64,000 nt of DNA from Tateyamaria sp. Alg231-49 (GCF_900143535.1 NZ_FRFA01000008.1:154936-218935), one strand, 5' to 3'; shown: positions 43,805 to 56,259, numbered from the stretch's first letter. Notes: generated from the sequence alone by a model not told the origin. Numbers and translations: made by a program.

Positions 43805-45019
43805 ATGACCAAGATCAAAGTCGAAAACCCCATTGTCGAGATGGATGGGGACGAGATGACCCGGATCATGTGGGACTTTATCAAGCAAAAATTGATCCTG
43901 CCCTATCTGGACATCGATCTGCTTTACTACGACCTCGGCATGCAGGCGCGCGACGACACCAATGACCAGATCACCATCGACGCCGCAGAAAAGACCAAAG
44001 AGGTCGGCGTGGCCGTCAAATGCGCCACGATCACCCCGGACGAGGCGCGTGTCGAAGAATTCGGCCTCAAGCAAATGTGGCGTTCCCCCAATGGTACGAT
44101 CCGCAACATCCTTGGTGGGGTCGTGTTCCGCCAGCCCATCATCTGCAAGAACGTACCCCGTCTTGTGCCCGGCTGGACAAAGCCGATCGTGATTGGCCGC
44201 CACGCCTTTGGGGATCAGTACAAAGCCACCGATATGAAGTTCCCCGGCCCCGGCAAGCTGACGATGAAGTTCGTCGGCGAAGACGGCACAGTAGATGAGC
44301 GCGAAGTGTTTGATGCGCCGTCCTCGGGTGTGTTTATGGGAATGTACAACCTTGATGCCTCAATCCGCGACTTTGCGCGTGCATCGTTCAACTATGGTCT
44401 CAACATCGGCTGGCCGGTCTACCTGTCCACCAAGAATACCATTCTGAAACAATACGATGGACGCTTTCTTGAGCTGTTCCAAGAAGTGTTTGACACCGAG
44501 TTCAAAGAGGCTTTTGACGCCAAGGGGATCGAATACCAGCACCGTCTGATCGACGACATGGTGGCCTGCGCGATGAAATGGAATGGCGGTTTTGTCTGGG
44601 CCTGCAAGAACTATGACGGCGACGTGCAATCCGACACCGTAGCACAGGGGTTCGGCTCGCTTGGTATGATGGCCAGCCAGCTGATGACCCCCGATGGCAA
44701 GATCGTGGAGGCCGAGGCCGCGCACGGCACGGTGACCCGCCACTACCGACAGCACCAAGCGGGTGAGCAGACCTCGACCAACTCAATTGCCTCTATTTAT
44801 GCATGGACCGGCGGGCTGAAACACCGCGCCAAACTGGACGACAACGCGCCGCTGATGAACTTTGCCGACACATTGGAAAAGGTCATCATCCAGACTGTTG
44901 AGAATGGCGACATGACCAAAGACCTCGCGCTGTTGGTCGGACCAAATCAAAGATGGCTGACGACCATGGGGTTCCTTGAAAAGATTGACGAAAATCTGAA
45001 CAAGGCTCTTGCTGGCTGA
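43805..45019 (+). CDS. icd: NADP-dependent isocitrate dehydrogenase
   Basis: A 404-residue enzyme of the citric acid cycle converting isocitrate to 2-oxoglutarate and CO2. It begins [27 protein letters not shown] and contains [16 protein letters not shown] [47 protein letters not shown] and [14 protein letters not shown], the signature of the homodimeric (eukaryote-like, type II) class. AAGGA lies 8 bases before the ATG at 43805; the upstream frame from 43601 is not coding. A terminator follows. Confidence 0.96.
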   Translation: MTKIKVENPIVEMDGDEMTRIMWDFIKQKLILPYLDIDLLYYDLGMQARDDTNDQITIDAAEKTKEVGVAVKCATITPDEARVEEFGLKQMWRSPNGTIRNILGGVVFRQPIICKNVPRLVPGWTKPIVIGRHAFGDQYKATDMKFPGPGKLTMKFVGEDGTVDEREVFDAPSSGVFMGMYNLDASIRDFARASFNYGLNIGWPVYLSTKNTILKQYDGRFLELFQEVFDTEFKEAFDAKGIEYQHRLIDDMVACAMKWNGGFVWACKNYDGDVQSDTVAQGFGSLGMMASQLMTPDGKIVEAEAAHGTVTRHYRQHQAGEQTSTNSIASIYAWTGGLKHRAKLDDNAPLMNFADTLEKVIIQTVENGDMTKDLALLVGPNQRWLTTMGFLEKIDENLNKALAG

Positions 45020-45043
45020 TCCGTTCTTACTTTTGAACTGACG

Positions 45044-45069
45044 AGGGCGCGGGCAACTGCGCCCTTTTT
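45044..45069 (+). terminator. Rho-independent terminator of icd
   Basis: GGGCGC (45045-45050) pairs with GCGCCC (45059-45064) around an 8-base loop, followed by five T residues. Confidence 0.82.
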
Positions 45070-45148
45070 CTGTGCACATACGCAAATCTGCGGCAATTGG
45101 GTCCTGCGCGTGCTGGTGTTGCGCGCACGCCCATCCTACGAGCGGCAC

Positions 45149-45763
45149 ATGATCAGCGCTGACGAAACAAAAATCTCGCACTCAAGGCTGGACGATGTTC
45201 AGGGTCTTGGTTTGGGCGTTTTCTTGTGCGCTTTGGGCATGCATGTGCTGACCCATGTGGGGCTGATCACGGGGCAGACGGCGGGGATCGCCGTAATTAT
45301 TAGCTACCTGTCGGGCTGGTCGTTTGGCGCTGTGTTTTTTGTTGTGAACCTGCCGTTCTATGCACTGGCTTACCGACGTCTCGGCCTAGAGTTCACACTC
45401 AAGTCGTTGATCTCCGTTACACTTCTGTCGGTGTTCACAGATATCTTGCCGCTTGGCTTTGCCATTCAAACGATCAACCCGGCACTTGGCGCTGTGATCT
45501 TTGGCGCAACTGTCGGGTTCGGATTGCTTGCCATGTTCCGTCACAACGGGTCGTTGGGCGGACTGGGCGTCGTGGCTCTGTTGATCCAGGACCGCTACGG
45601 GTTCAAGGCTGGGTATGTGCAATTGATCTCGGACGCGGTCATATTTTTGGTGGCGGCCTTTTTGTTCCCGCTCAGCATTGTGGGGTGGTCACTGCTGGGG
45701 GCGGTGGTGCTGAACCTGATAATTGCGTTCAATCACCGCCGCGACCGCTACATCGCGACTTAG
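45149..45763 (+). CDS. YitT-family membrane protein
   Basis: A 204-residue integral membrane protein with about six helices. Blocks typical of the YitT/DUF161 family are GLGLGVFLCALGMHVLTHVGLITGQTAGIAVIISY, FVVNLPFYALAYRRLGLEFTLKS and a C-terminal IVGWSLLGAVVLNL. The role of the family is not established. I start at 45149 (residues MISADETKIS); the frame from 45110 adds 13 residues. The stop overlaps the end of the convergent DUF6356-like gene. Confidence 0.85.
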   Translation: MISADETKISHSRLDDVQGLGLGVFLCALGMHVLTHVGLITGQTAGIAVIISYLSGWSFGAVFFVVNLPFYALAYRRLGLEFTLKSLISVTLLSVFTDILPLGFAIQTINPALGAVIFGATVGFGLLAMFRHNGSLGGLGVVALLIQDRYGFKAGYVQLISDAVIFLVAAFLFPLSIVGWSLLGAVVLNLIIAFNHRRDRYIAT

Positions 45764-45963
45764 CCCCGGTTGGAGGTTCGTGCGTACATATCCGCGATCA
45801 TCCGGCTGGCCGTTTTCTCGAACATGCAAGGGATGATTGCGTGGACCAAGGCCGCACCGCCCGCCAGAAACAACCGAAATGCAAAACCAGAGGCAAAAAC
45901 GGCATGTTCAGCATAGGTTTCGTCGACCTGACGAGGATGGTTGAGAAAGACGCGTTCGATCAT
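45760..45963 (-). CDS. DUF6356-like small protein
   Basis: A 67-residue protein beginning MIERVFLNHPRQVDETYAEH, a pattern I associate with the small alphaproteobacterial DUF6356 proteins. One hydrophobic segment (FASGFAFRLFLAGGAALVHAIIP) is followed by a short basic tail. The ATG at 45963 has GGAG 8 bases upstream; the longer frame to 46014 lacks one. It is convergent with the YitT gene and divergent from the Lrp-type regulator. Confidence 0.78.
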   Translation of the reverse strand: MIERVFLNHPRQVDETYAEHAVFASGFAFRLFLAGGAALVHAIIPCMFEKTASRMIADMYARTSNRG

Positions 45964-46100
45964 TTTGAGTGCTCCGTGAGTGGTAGTGAAGGGTCGCGAG
46001 TGGTGTTGTGTCAAAATCGCCTGATAGTGCGTGGAACAGTTCCCAATTTTGGATAAATTCGCGCCTTGTTTGTGGATAATATCCCGACTATTCTTGAAAA

Positions 46101-46559
46101 ATGGAGAATTTTGACCAAACAGACGCGCGAATCCTGAAAGAACTGCAACAGGATGCGACTCAATCCCTAGAGGCTTTGGGCGACTCGATAGGCCTTAGCC
46201 GCAACGCCTGCTGGCGGCGCATCAGAGCACTCGAAGAAAACGGCGTCATCACCGGACGGGTTGCGTTGGTTGATCCAGAGGCGGCAGACCTTGGGCTTAT
46301 GGTTTTCATGCAAGTGCGCACACACAGTCATGATCCCGACTGGCAAACGAATTTCAAAAAGGCAACGCGCACGATCCCAAATATCCTCAGCGTTTATCGA
46401 ATGACGGGTGATCTTGATTACCTGATCCGCGCGCGGGTTCGGGATATGGCGGGCTATGACGCCCTGTACCAGCAACTTATTCACCTTGTGCCAATCGCAG
46501 ATGTCGCGGCAAGCTTTGTCATGGAAGAGATTAAGGACGGCACCGCCCTCCCCCTTTGA
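46101..46559 (+). CDS. Lrp/AsnC-family transcriptional regulator
   Basis: A 152-residue regulator. The winged helix-turn-helix (about 1-60) includes DARILKELQQDATQSLEALG and LSRNACWRRIRALEENGVI. The ligand-binding RAM domain covers the rest (SVYRMTGDLDYLIRARV). It is followed 12 bases later by a small multidrug-resistance-type transporter gene that it may control. Lrp-type proteins usually sense an amino acid. Confidence 0.92.
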   Translation: MENFDQTDARILKELQQDATQSLEALGDSIGLSRNACWRRIRALEENGVITGRVALVDPEAADLGLMVFMQVRTHSHDPDWQTNFKKATRTIPNILSVYRMTGDLDYLIRARVRDMAGYDALYQQLIHLVPIADVAASFVMEEIKDGTALPL

Positions 46560-46571
46560 AAGGACGCACTG

Positions 46572-46907
46572 ATGCCATTGACCTACATTTACCTGTTCGT
46601 TGCTGTTGCCGCGGAAACCATCGGCACCACTGCGTTGCAGGCCAGCAACCAGTTTACCAAGTTCTGGCCATCGGTCCTTGTGGTGATTGCGTATGCTGTC
46701 GCGTTTTATTTCTTGGGCGTTGTGTTGAAGTACATTCCGGTCGGCATTGCCTACGCGATATGGTCCGGCCTGGGCATCGTGTTGATTTCCTTAATTGGAT
46801 TGGTCGTATTTGGGCAAGGGCTGGATCTGGCTGCCATCCTTGGGCTGGGGATGATCATCGGCGGTATCGTGGTGATCCAGCTGTTCTCCGGCAGCGCATC
46901 ACACTAG
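46572..46907 (+). CDS. Small multidrug resistance (EmrE/SMR) transporter
   Basis: A 111-residue four-helix protein. The essential membrane-embedded Glu is E15 (VAVAAETIGTTALQAS), and the YAIWSGLGIVLISLIGLVVFGQ segment matches the SMR consensus. As a dual-topology dimer it exports cationic compounds or guanidinium-like substrates by proton exchange. It probably forms an operon with the preceding Lrp-type regulator gene. Confidence 0.92.
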   Translation: MPLTYIYLFVAVAAETIGTTALQASNQFTKFWPSVLVVIAYAVAFYFLGVVLKYIPVGIAYAIWSGLGIVLISLIGLVVFGQGLDLAAILGLGMIIGGIVVIQLFSGSASH

Positions 46908-47014
46908 CGACGCAACGGGCACGCATAACAGACCTTTCTTTCTGCAACGCGGCACTATATGGCGCCCACAACAGCCCCGAACCCGGGGCTTTTCCGCTTG
47001 AAAGAGGCCCGCCC

Positions 47015-48832
<1,818 letters not shown>

Positions 48833-48840
48833 ACACAGGA

Positions 48841-48857
48841 CTGGGGCTCTGCCCCAG
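48841..48857. repeat. GC-rich hairpin after typA
   Basis: CTGGGGC and GCCCCAG pair around TCT and are followed by ACCCTG. It may end typA transcription without a T-run, or be one copy of a recurring intergenic hairpin (compare 10368). Confidence 0.5.
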
Positions 48858-48892
48858 ACCCTGCAATACTCTTGGCCAAAGGCATTGGTCGC

Positions 48893-49180
48893 TTACTCAG
48901 ACGTTTCGACGATCAGAAGCTCGCGCTCAGATGCGCCGCGTGCATACGCGAGCGCCGCTTGATAAGCCTCTGAATAATAGCATTTTTCCGCCGTTTCTAC
49001 GTCTGGAAACTTGGCGACAACATTGCGGGGTCGATCCTTGCCTTCCAGCTGCACATAACGCCCACCGCGCGCAATGAACGTCCCGCCATGTTCGGCGATG
49101 GCAACACCGGCGCCGGCCGCGTATTTTTTGTAGGCTTCTTCGTCAGTGACCGTGACGTGTGCAATCCAAAGTGCTGGCAT
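48893..49180 (-). CDS. DUF1330-family protein
   Basis: A 95-residue ferredoxin-like-fold protein. It begins MPALWIAHVTVTDEEAYKKYA, with FIARGGRYVQLEGKDRPRNVVAKFPDVETA and a YQAALAYARGASERELLIVE end, all typical of DUF1330. The biochemical role of the family is unknown. GGGAGGG precedes the ATG at 49180. The gene begins immediately after the alaS stop, so it is probably expressed with alaS. Confidence 0.9.
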   Translation of the reverse strand: MPALWIAHVTVTDEEAYKKYAAGAGVAIAEHGGTFIARGGRYVQLEGKDRPRNVVAKFPDVETAEKCYYSEAYQAALAYARGASERELLIVETSE

Positions 49181-49181
49181 G

Positions 49182-51836
49182 TTACCCTCCCAAAACAGAT
49201 TTGGCGGCGGCGATCGCGCCATCCGCATTGCTGATATCCTTGGCACCACCCTGCGCCATGTCCGGGCGGCCACCGCCGCCTTTACCACCCAGTTCGGCAA
49301 CAGCAGCCTTCACCAGATCAACCGCGCTCACAGTAGCGGTTTTGTCATCCGTCACGCCCGCCGCCACGGCCACTTTGCCGTCGCTTTCTGCAATCAACAG
49401 GATGGCACCGCTGCCAACGCGCGATTTGTGTTCATCAATCAGTGCGGGCAGGTCCTTGCCTGTCACGCCATTCAATACCTGCGCAAGGAACGCGGTTCCG
49501 TTCACATCTTCGGCCTCGGGCGCGGCCTGACCGCCCCCCGACATGGCCAATTCACGGCGCAATTGCGCAACTTCCCCGGCCAGTGCCTTTCGTTCGTCCA
49601 ACAAGCCCTTGATCCGGGCAGGCACGTCCTGCGCCTGCGCCTTAAGTTCCAGCGCCGCTTGGGCCAACAACTGGTCCTGATTGCGCAGGTAATCCATCGC
49701 CGCCTGCCCGGTCAGCGCCTCTATCCGCCGCACCCCTGCGCTTGAGGCACTATCACCGAGCGTTACGAACGTCCCGATCTCTCCGGTTTGACGCACATGC
49801 GTTCCGCCACACAGTTCGAGCGAATAAGTGTCACCGCCTGTCCCCTTACCGGACCCGTCTTGGCGGCCCATTGAAACGACACGGACTTCATCACCGTATT
49901 TCTCGCCAAACAGCGCCTGCGCCCCAAGCGCACGCGCGTCGTCCGGCGTCATGATCCGGGTTTCCACAGCGGCATTTTGGCGAATGTAGCTGTTCACCTC
50001 GGCTTCGACCCGGGCAAGCTCTTCTGGACCCAAGGCCTTGCCGTGGGAAAAATCAAAGCGCAAACGATCAGGTGCATTAAGAGAGCCACGCTGCGCCACG
50101 TGATCTCCCAAGGCGCCGCGCAACGCTTCATGCAGCAAATGTGTGGCCGAATGGTTCGCCCGGATGGCCGCACGTCGGGCATGTTCAACTTTAAGAACCG
50201 CGGCTTCGCCCTTGGAAACACTACCTTTTGTGACCTTACCGATGTGGATGAAAACATCAGCAGTCTTACGGGTATCCATAATCTCGACAGTGCCGTTCTC
50301 AGTGCGCAGCACGCCCCTGTCACCCACTTGCCCACCGCTTTCGGCATAAAACGGGGTCTGGTTGAGTGCGATCTGGACTTCGCTTCCTTCATTGGCGGTT
50401 TGAACTTCGGCACCACCCAACACCACGGCCGCAATCTGGGCCTCTGCCGTTTCAGTGTCATAGCCCAGGAATTCGGTCGCACCATGCGCCTCGGCCACGT
50501 CAAACCAGACGGTGGCATCAGCTGCTTCACCCGACCCAGACCATGCGGCGCGCGCCTTGGCCTTTTGTTCGGCCATGGCCGCGTCAAAGCCATCAGTGTC
50601 CACGCCGCGCCCCTGCTCGCGCAAGGCGTCCTGCGTCAAATCCAGCGGGAACCCAAACGTGTCATACAACTTGAACGCGGCGGTGCCTGGCAGGTCAGCG
50701 CCCTCGTCCAATCCATTCACCTCGTCTTCAAGCAACTTAAGTCCGCGCTCCAGCGTTTGTTTGAAACGGACTTCTTCGGCCTCCAGCGTCTCTGTGATCA
50801 AAGGCTGTGCCTGACCCAACTCTGGATAGGCTGCACCCATCTGTTGAACCAGCGCGGGCACCAACCGGTACATCACCGGGTCCTTGGCCCCAAGCAGATG
50901 CGCATGGCGCATCGCGCGGCGCATGATGCGACGCAGCACATAGCCGCGCCCATCATTTGAGGGCATTACCCCATCCGCAATCAAGAACGAGGTCGAGCGC
51001 AGGTGATCCGCGATCACCCGGTGATGCACGTTCTGATCCCCATACGGATCAACGCCCGTCACATCTGCCGACGCTTCGATCAGAGATTTGAACAGGTCAG
51101 TGTCATAGTTGTCATGACTGCCCTGCAGCAGTGCACCAATGCGCTCTAGCCCCATGCCTGTGTCGATGGACTGCATGTCCAAATCGATCATCGACCCATC
51201 TTCGAACTGCTCGTTTTGCATGAAAACGATGTTCCAGATTTCGATGAACCGGTCGCCGTCTTCCTCGGGGGAACCCGGAGGGCCACCCCAAATGTGGTCG
51301 CCGTGATCATAGAAAATCTCTGTGCAAGGACCGCAAGGACCGGTTGGGCCCATTTGCCAAAAATTGTCCGACGTTGCGATGCGGATAATCCGCTCATCGG
51401 GCACACCAAGCTTTTTCCAAATGTCATAGGCTTCATCATCAGTATGATACACCGTGACGGTCAGGCGGTCTTTGGGGACACCAAACTCTTTCGTGATCAG
51501 GTTCCAGGCAAAGGGGATTGCTTCAGCCTTGAAATAGTCGCCAAAACTGAAGTTGCCCAGCATCTCAAAAAAGGTGTGGTGGCGCGCAGTGTAACCGACG
51601 TTGTCGAGGTCATTATGCTTGCCGCCGGCGCGCACACATTTTTGAGAACTGGTCGCGCGCTGGTAATCGCGCTTTTCGACACCGGTAAACAGGTTTTTGA
51701 ACTGGACCATGCCCGAATTCACAAACATCAGGGTCGGGTCATTGCGCGGCACCAGTGGACTGGAAGGCACCACCGCATGTCCCTGTTTTTCAAAGTAATT
51801 CAGAAATGTTGAGCGGATTTCGTTAAGCGATGGCAT
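49182..51836 (-). CDS. alaS: Alanyl-tRNA synthetase
   Basis: An 884-residue enzyme charging tRNA-Ala. The catalytic N-terminus begins [20 protein letters not shown], with [14 protein letters not shown] and [12 protein letters not shown]. The editing domain carries [12 protein letters not shown] and [13 protein letters not shown], the zinc/editing residues. The C-terminal C-Ala/DHHA1 region ends [13 protein letters not shown]. The start at 51836, with AAGGTG just upstream, matches the family; the frame to 51929 crosses a terminator hairpin. It lies downstream of recA on the same strand. Confidence 0.96.
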   Translation of the reverse strand: MPSLNEIRSTFLNYFEKQGHAVVPSSPLVPRNDPTLMFVNSGMVQFKNLFTGVEKRDYQRATSSQKCVRAGGKHNDLDNVGYTARHHTFFEMLGNFSFGDYFKAEAIPFAWNLITKEFGVPKDRLTVTVYHTDDEAYDIWKKLGVPDERIIRIATSDNFWQMGPTGPCGPCTEIFYDHGDHIWGGPPGSPEEDGDRFIEIWNIVFMQNEQFEDGSMIDLDMQSIDTGMGLERIGALLQGSHDNYDTDLFKSLIEASADVTGVDPYGDQNVHHRVIADHLRSTSFLIADGVMPSNDGRGYVLRRIMRRAMRHAHLLGAKDPVMYRLVPALVQQMGAAYPELGQAQPLITETLEAEEVRFKQTLERGLKLLEDEVNGLDEGADLPGTAAFKLYDTFGFPLDLTQDALREQGRGVDTDGFDAAMAEQKAKARAAWSGSGEAADATVWFDVAEAHGATEFLGYDTETAEAQIAAVVLGGAEVQTANEGSEVQIALNQTPFYAESGGQVGDRGVLRTENGTVEIMDTRKTADVFIHIGKVTKGSVSKGEAAVLKVEHARRAAIRANHSATHLLHEALRGALGDHVAQRGSLNAPDRLRFDFSHGKALGPEELARVEAEVNSYIRQNAAVETRIMTPDDARALGAQALFGEKYGDEVRVVSMGRQDGSGKGTGGDTYSLELCGGTHVRQTGEIGTFVTLGDSASSAGVRRIEALTGQAAMDYLRNQDQLLAQAALELKAQAQDVPARIKGLLDERKALAGEVAQLRRELAMSGGGQAAPEAEDVNGTAFLAQVLNGVTGKDLPALIDEHKSRVGSGAILLIAESDGKVAVAAGVTDDKTATVSAVDLVKAAVAELGGKGGGGRPDMAQGGAKDISNADGAIAAAKSVLGG

Positions 51837-51907
51837 TGCGTGCACCTTGGGCGTCTGGAGGGTCGCCCTCACATATCCTTGCACGCACGCTCTGTCCATA
51901 AACGAAA

Positions 51908-51933
51908 CGGGGTGGTGCAGTTGCACCACCCCG
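51908..51933 (-). terminator. Strong hairpin between recA and alaS
   Basis: A 10-12-bp perfect stem (CGGGGTGGTG / CACCACCCCG). On the minus strand it is followed by TTTCGTTT. It likely ends most recA transcription before alaS. Confidence 0.8.
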
Positions 51934-51999
51934 TCGCAAGAAGTTTCATGTCACGTGTGACGAGCCGGAGGCGTTTTAGCGGCCCCCGAGCCCAAATGG

Positions 52000-53079
52000 T
52001 CACGCTTCGAGGATATCGTCGTCTTCGGCTTTTTCGTTCTCAGCCATGTCGAAATCAAGCCCGTGCGCAGCCCGGATTTTGTCCTCGATGTCGATCGCGA
52101 TACGGTCGTTGTCCTTCAAGAAGGATTTGGCATTCTCACGCCCCTGCCCAATGCGCTCGTCACCGTAGCTAAACCAGGACCCCGACTTTTCGACGACGCC
52201 CGCTTTGACACCAAGGTCAAGCAGTTCGCCCATCTTTGAAATGCCTTCGCCATACATGATGTCGAATTCGACCTGTTTGAAGGGTGGCGCCACTTTGTTT
52301 TTGACAACTTTGACGCGGGTGGCATTGCCGACCACTTCGTCGCGATCCTTGAGCGCGCCGATACGGCGGATATCGAGACGGACGGACGAATAGAATTTAA
52401 GTGCGTTCCCGCCAGTCGTGGTTTCGGGGGAGCCGAACATCACACCAATTTTCATCCGAATCTGGTTGATGAAGATGACCATGCAATTGGATCGGCTGAT
52501 CGATCCTGTCAATTTACGCATGGCCTGGCTCATCAGGCGGGCTTGAACACCAACGCTGCTGTCGCCCATGTCGCCTTCCAGTTCTGATTTGGGCGTGAGT
52601 GCAGCGACCGAATCGACAACCACCATATTCACGGCCCCCGAGCGGACGAGCGTGTCGGTGATTTCCAACGCCTGCTCGCCTGTGTCGGGTTGAGAGATGA
52701 GCAATTCATCAATGTTCACGCCCAGCTTTTTGGCGTATTGCGGGTCAAGCGCATGCTCAGCATCCACGAACGCACAGACACCGCCGGACTTTTGTTGTTC
52801 TGCGACGCAATGCAGCGTCAAAGTGGTTTTACCCGAAGATTCAGGACCATAGATTTCCACGATCCGCCCCATGGGCAGCCCGCCAATTCCAAGCGCGATA
52901 TCCAACCCCAGCGATCCGGTGGAGCTGGCCGTGATGTCCATCACCGCGCCCTTGTCGCCAAGCTTCATGATCGAGCCTTTGCCAAACTGGCGCTCGATCT
53001 GTGAAAGCGCACTGTCCAGCGCCTTTTGTTTGTCTGCCGATTTTTTGTCTGTCATTGTCAAAAGGTCTGCCGTTGCCAT
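52000..53079 (-). CDS. recA: Recombinase RecA
   Basis: A 359-residue recombinase. Walker A is [10 protein letters not shown], and other blocks are [31 protein letters not shown] and [19 protein letters not shown]. It forms filaments on single-stranded DNA, promotes strand exchange and triggers LexA cleavage. I choose the ATG at 53079, which has AAGGGA 8 bases upstream; the ATG at 53100 is possible. An SOS box and promoter lie just upstream. Confidence 0.96.
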   Translation of the reverse strand: MATADLLTMTDKKSADKQKALDSALSQIERQFGKGSIMKLGDKGAVMDITASSTGSLGLDIALGIGGLPMGRIVEIYGPESSGKTTLTLHCVAEQQKSGGVCAFVDAEHALDPQYAKKLGVNIDELLISQPDTGEQALEITDTLVRSGAVNMVVVDSVAALTPKSELEGDMGDSSVGVQARLMSQAMRKLTGSISRSNCMVIFINQIRMKIGVMFGSPETTTGGNALKFYSSVRLDIRRIGALKDRDEVVGNATRVKVVKNKVAPPFKQVEFDIMYGEGISKMGELLDLGVKAGVVEKSGSWFSYGDERIGQGRENAKSFLKDNDRIAIDIEDKIRAAHGLDFDMAENEKAEDDDILEA

Positions 53080-53141
53080 GTTGTTTATCCCTTGTGTCAT
53101 ACCCGCTCGGGGGCGGCAATCGCTGCCGCAGCTGCTTCGAT

Positions 53142-53156
53142 GTTCCCCTTGCGTTC
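53142..53156. promoter_or_regulatory. LexA (SOS) box of recA
   Basis: GTTC, seven bases, GTTC on the plus strand (GAAC-N7-GAAC in the recA direction), the alphaproteobacterial LexA consensus. It directly follows the recA -10 box, so LexA would cover the transcription start. Confidence 0.85.
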
Positions 53157-53185
53157 CTTATGGGACCAAAAGTGGAACATTTCAA
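53157..53185 (-). promoter_or_regulatory. recA: recA promoter
   Basis: On the minus strand: -35 TTGAAA (53185-53180), 17-base spacer, -10 CATAAG (53162-53157). Position next to the LexA box supports it. Confidence 0.65.
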
Positions 53186-53277
53186 TAAAATTCTCTGCGC
53201 CCACCTTTTGTCGCCAGTGGTTAAGGAGTAGTTTACGTCCAACGCCTGATTGGTGAAAAACGGATAGGACGCAGAAG

Positions 53278-53877
53278 TTGCTGGTATTTTACAAGGCCAA
53301 ATTGGCTTTTTTATCCGTGCCCAAGACCGGAACAACAGCCTACGAGGCGGCGCTCCGAGATCATGCCGACTTGGTGATTTCGGAACCGCCGATGCTAAAG
53401 CATGCGCCGGTCTATCGCTACAACCGCTTTGTGCGCCCAATGTTTGCAAAAGTCTGCGATGTTGACTTGGAGGTTATGGCGGTGATGCGCGAACCGGTCA
53501 GCTGGCTGGGAAGCTGGTGGCGGTATCGCCAACGGCCATTCATGCAGGGCAAGGCCAATGCAACACATGGGATCAGCTTTGATGATTTTGTTCTGGCCTA
53601 CATGAAAGGCAAGAAACCTGGCTATGCGGATGTTGGCAGCCAGTTCAAGTTCCTGGAAAGCCAGCCCAACGGCACCCGTGTTGCGCATCTTTTCCGATAT
53701 GAAGATCAACCGCGACTGCAACGGTTCCTAAAAACCCGGCTGGAAGTCGACTTCGAACTTGAACGCAGCAACGTGTCCCCGGACATCCCCGTGACACTCA
53801 GCGATGAAGTCGCGCTGCGATATAGGCGCAAGTTCCCTGAGGAATTCGCTCTTTATGAGAGCATTCCGAATGATTGA
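53278..53877 (+). CDS. Sulfotransferase-like protein with TTG start
   Basis: A 199-residue protein whose N-terminal FLSVPKTGTTAYEAAL (about 11-26) matches the 5'-PSB loop (PKTGTT) of PAPS-dependent sulfotransferases. VMAVMREPVSWLGSWWRYR (about 66-84) corresponds to the 3'-phosphate-binding Arg/Ser region. A stop codon lies shortly upstream and the first ATG falls after the P-loop, so TTG at 53278, preceded by TAGGA at about 8 bases, must be the start. It could sulfate a cell-surface sugar or similar; the target is unknown. It is divergent from recA and convergent with cckA. Confidence 0.75.
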   Translation: MLVFYKAKLAFLSVPKTGTTAYEAALRDHADLVISEPPMLKHAPVYRYNRFVRPMFAKVCDVDLEVMAVMREPVSWLGSWWRYRQRPFMQGKANATHGISFDDFVLAYMKGKKPGYADVGSQFKFLESQPNGTRVAHLFRYEDQPRLQRFLKTRLEVDFELERSNVSPDIPVTLSDEVALRYRRKFPEEFALYESIPND

Positions 53878-53892
53878 CCAAATAATGCGCGG

Positions 53893-56205
53893 CTAATGCA
53901 ATTGTCTGTGCACGGTCTCGGCAAGATCATTCAACGAAAACGGTTTGGGCAGGAAAACAGAGTTCGGGATGCTGTCTTGTTGGTTGTTCAACCGATCTTC
54001 GGCATAGCCAGAGACAAAGACCACACGCACTTCAGGGCGTTCTTTCAAGGCCTCCCTGACCCAGCTCGGACCGTCTTTGCCGGGCATGACAACGTCTGTG
54101 ACAAACAGATCGACACTCAGGTTTTCATCTTCAAGGGTCTTGAGGGCAGCTTCGGCAGATTCCGCTTCGAGCACAGTGTACCCGCGCAAACGCAACGCCC
54201 GACTGGCAAAGGCCCGCACTGGCGCTTCATCTTCAACCAGCAGAATTACACCATCCCCATGCTTTGGTTCCATTTTGACATCGATCTTGGTCGATTTGGC
54301 GGGCGCAGGTGTCATTTGTTCGATCACTAGGAACATGATCGAAAAACACGTTCCCTGTGACAGATCGCTATCCACAAAGATAAATCCGCCCGTCTGCTTG
54401 ACGATCCCATATGCCGTCGACAGGCCCAGACCAGTGCCCTCACCCGTGCGTTTGGTTGTATAAAACGGTTCAAAAACCTTCTGCTGCTTATCCGCAGGTA
54501 TGCCCATCCCTGAGTCGATCACGCGCAGGCAGACGTAATCGCCGACTGGCACGCTGACGCGGTCTCTTTCAAGCGGTTCCTTCAACGTGATGCATTCGGT
54601 TTCGATTTGGATCTCGCCACCGTCGGGCATCGCGTCACGTGCATTGACCACAAGGTTCATCAGCACCTGTTCCAGTTGACGTTTGTCGGCGCGAATGGGT
54701 TTCAGAACAGGGTCATGGGAAAGAGACAGCCGCACCCGTTCGCCCACCAAGCGGTTCAACAGGTGGGTCAGATCGGACATGGTGTCGCGCAAATCCAGTT
54801 CTTCCGGGCGCAAAGTCTGCTTGCGCGAAAAGGCAAGAAGCTGACCGACCAGTGCGGCGGCCCGGTTGGCGTTCTGATTGATTTGAACCAGATCACTGTA
54901 ATCCGGATCGCCCTGATCATGGCGCAGTAGCAAAAGGTCACAATGCCCGGAAATCGCTGTTAGCAGGTTGTTAAAATCATGTGCGACACCTCCCGCCAAT
55001 TGCCCAATCGCCTGCATCTTTTGGCTTTGCACAAATTGTGCTTCCAGCGTTTTGAGTTCAGTTGCGTCAGCGAGCACGGCGACAACTGATGTCTCGTCCT
55101 CATCGGTCATGCGACTGAGCGCCACTTGAACGAACATTTCCTTGTCAGTGCGTTTCAACCGCAAGAACTCGGACTGCTGCACCGCACGCCCAGACACCGT
55201 TTCGCCCAACCAGTCGGTGATCGGACGGCCCAAACCTTCCATCAGTTTGGAGATGTGTACGCCGTCGGCGAGGTCAGTACCGATGAGATCAGCGGCTTTG
55301 CGATTGAATTTACAAACGTCGCCTTCGGGCGAAAACCGCACCATTGGCACAGGAAGATCCTCAAAAGACGACCATGACGCCGATGCATTCGGCGTCACTT
55401 CTTCGCCGGGCGGCAACAGGTAAATCGCGGTCCGGCCGGCACCCGCGTCCACATGTGTCACAAGGACGTTCATATGGCCCTCTGTCGTTGTGATCTGGTT
55501 CACACTGCCAAAGCGGACTGGCAATGAATCAAAAATAGCGTCCAGAGACTTGGATCGCCCGCCAATTAAATTGCGTGCACCTTCGTTCATATACAGGACG
55601 GCACCACTTCGACCCGTCATCATCATGGGCAGACTGGGCCCATCAGAACCGCGCCCCTGCCCGGCCTCTGCGACTGTTTCCAGACGCCAAAGCAATTGAT
55701 CAGCCTCCAGAACGTGCACCGCCAATCGCATATAGCCTTTGCGAGTCACAATATCTTCGCGCGCGGCCCCATTGTCAGTTTGGGCTGCTGTTTTCAGCCT
55801 GAAAATGATGCCACCGGGGTTGGCAAACGTATTGCGAAGCGTTCCTGCCAGCGTTTCACCGCGCCGCGTCGAAAACATCTGGCGCGCCGCGCCGTTGGCC
55901 CGGATCACCTCGCCATCAGACGTACACACGAAACTCGGAGAGCCATCTTTCTCGATAAAACTGGCAATGGCTGCGATTGCCATGTCGGTGCGCAAACGCG
56001 TGCTTCTTGCAGACAAGGTGATTGCACCAGCAAGGCCCATCAACGCAGCCGCTGCCGCCGCCAACCCCAATTGAACAAGCGGTTCAGGAGCAAAATACGC
56101 CATGATGCCAAACGAGACAGAGCCCCCAAACACGGCGAGTGTGCGATGTGATCCGTCCCGCGCAACCTGCGAAAGCCTGCTCTGGGAAAGCGCGCTGTCA
56201 GTCAC
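53893..56205 (-). CDS. cckA: Hybrid histidine kinase CckA
   Basis: A 770-residue kinase. Two N-terminal membrane helices (about 22-66) are followed by PAS-like regions and a HisKA domain with phospho-acceptor H409 in AGGVAHDFNNLLTAISGH. Next come an ATPase domain (VVNARDAMPDGG, GEGTGLGLSTAYGIV) and a C-terminal receiver with D704 (LFVTDVVMPGKDG). This is the CckA layout: with ChpT it sets the phosphorylation of CtrA, controlling motility, gene transfer agents and the cell cycle. It begins with GTG at 56205, with AGAGG 6-7 bases upstream. A CtrA-type box stands in its upstream gap. Confidence 0.93.
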   Translation of the reverse strand: MTDSALSQSRLSQVARDGSHRTLAVFGGSVSFGIMAYFAPEPLVQLGLAAAAAALMGLAGAITLSARSTRLRTDMAIAAIASFIEKDGSPSFVCTSDGEVIRANGAARQMFSTRRGETLAGTLRNTFANPGGIIFRLKTAAQTDNGAAREDIVTRKGYMRLAVHVLEADQLLWRLETVAEAGQGRGSDGPSLPMMMTGRSGAVLYMNEGARNLIGGRSKSLDAIFDSLPVRFGSVNQITTTEGHMNVLVTHVDAGAGRTAIYLLPPGEEVTPNASASWSSFEDLPVPMVRFSPEGDVCKFNRKAADLIGTDLADGVHISKLMEGLGRPITDWLGETVSGRAVQQSEFLRLKRTDKEMFVQVALSRMTDEDETSVVAVLADATELKTLEAQFVQSQKMQAIGQLAGGVAHDFNNLLTAISGHCDLLLLRHDQGDPDYSDLVQINQNANRAAALVGQLLAFSRKQTLRPEELDLRDTMSDLTHLLNRLVGERVRLSLSHDPVLKPIRADKRQLEQVLMNLVVNARDAMPDGGEIQIETECITLKEPLERDRVSVPVGDYVCLRVIDSGMGIPADKQQKVFEPFYTTKRTGEGTGLGLSTAYGIVKQTGGFIFVDSDLSQGTCFSIMFLVIEQMTPAPAKSTKIDVKMEPKHGDGVILLVEDEAPVRAFASRALRLRGYTVLEAESAEAALKTLEDENLSVDLFVTDVVMPGKDGPSWVREALKERPEVRVVFVSGYAEDRLNNQQDSIPNSVFLPKPFSLNDLAETVHRQLH

Positions 56206-56259
56206 CGAACACCTCTTCTTCCTTGTCGATTCGTTCCCACCGTTTTGCAGCGAAAACGG

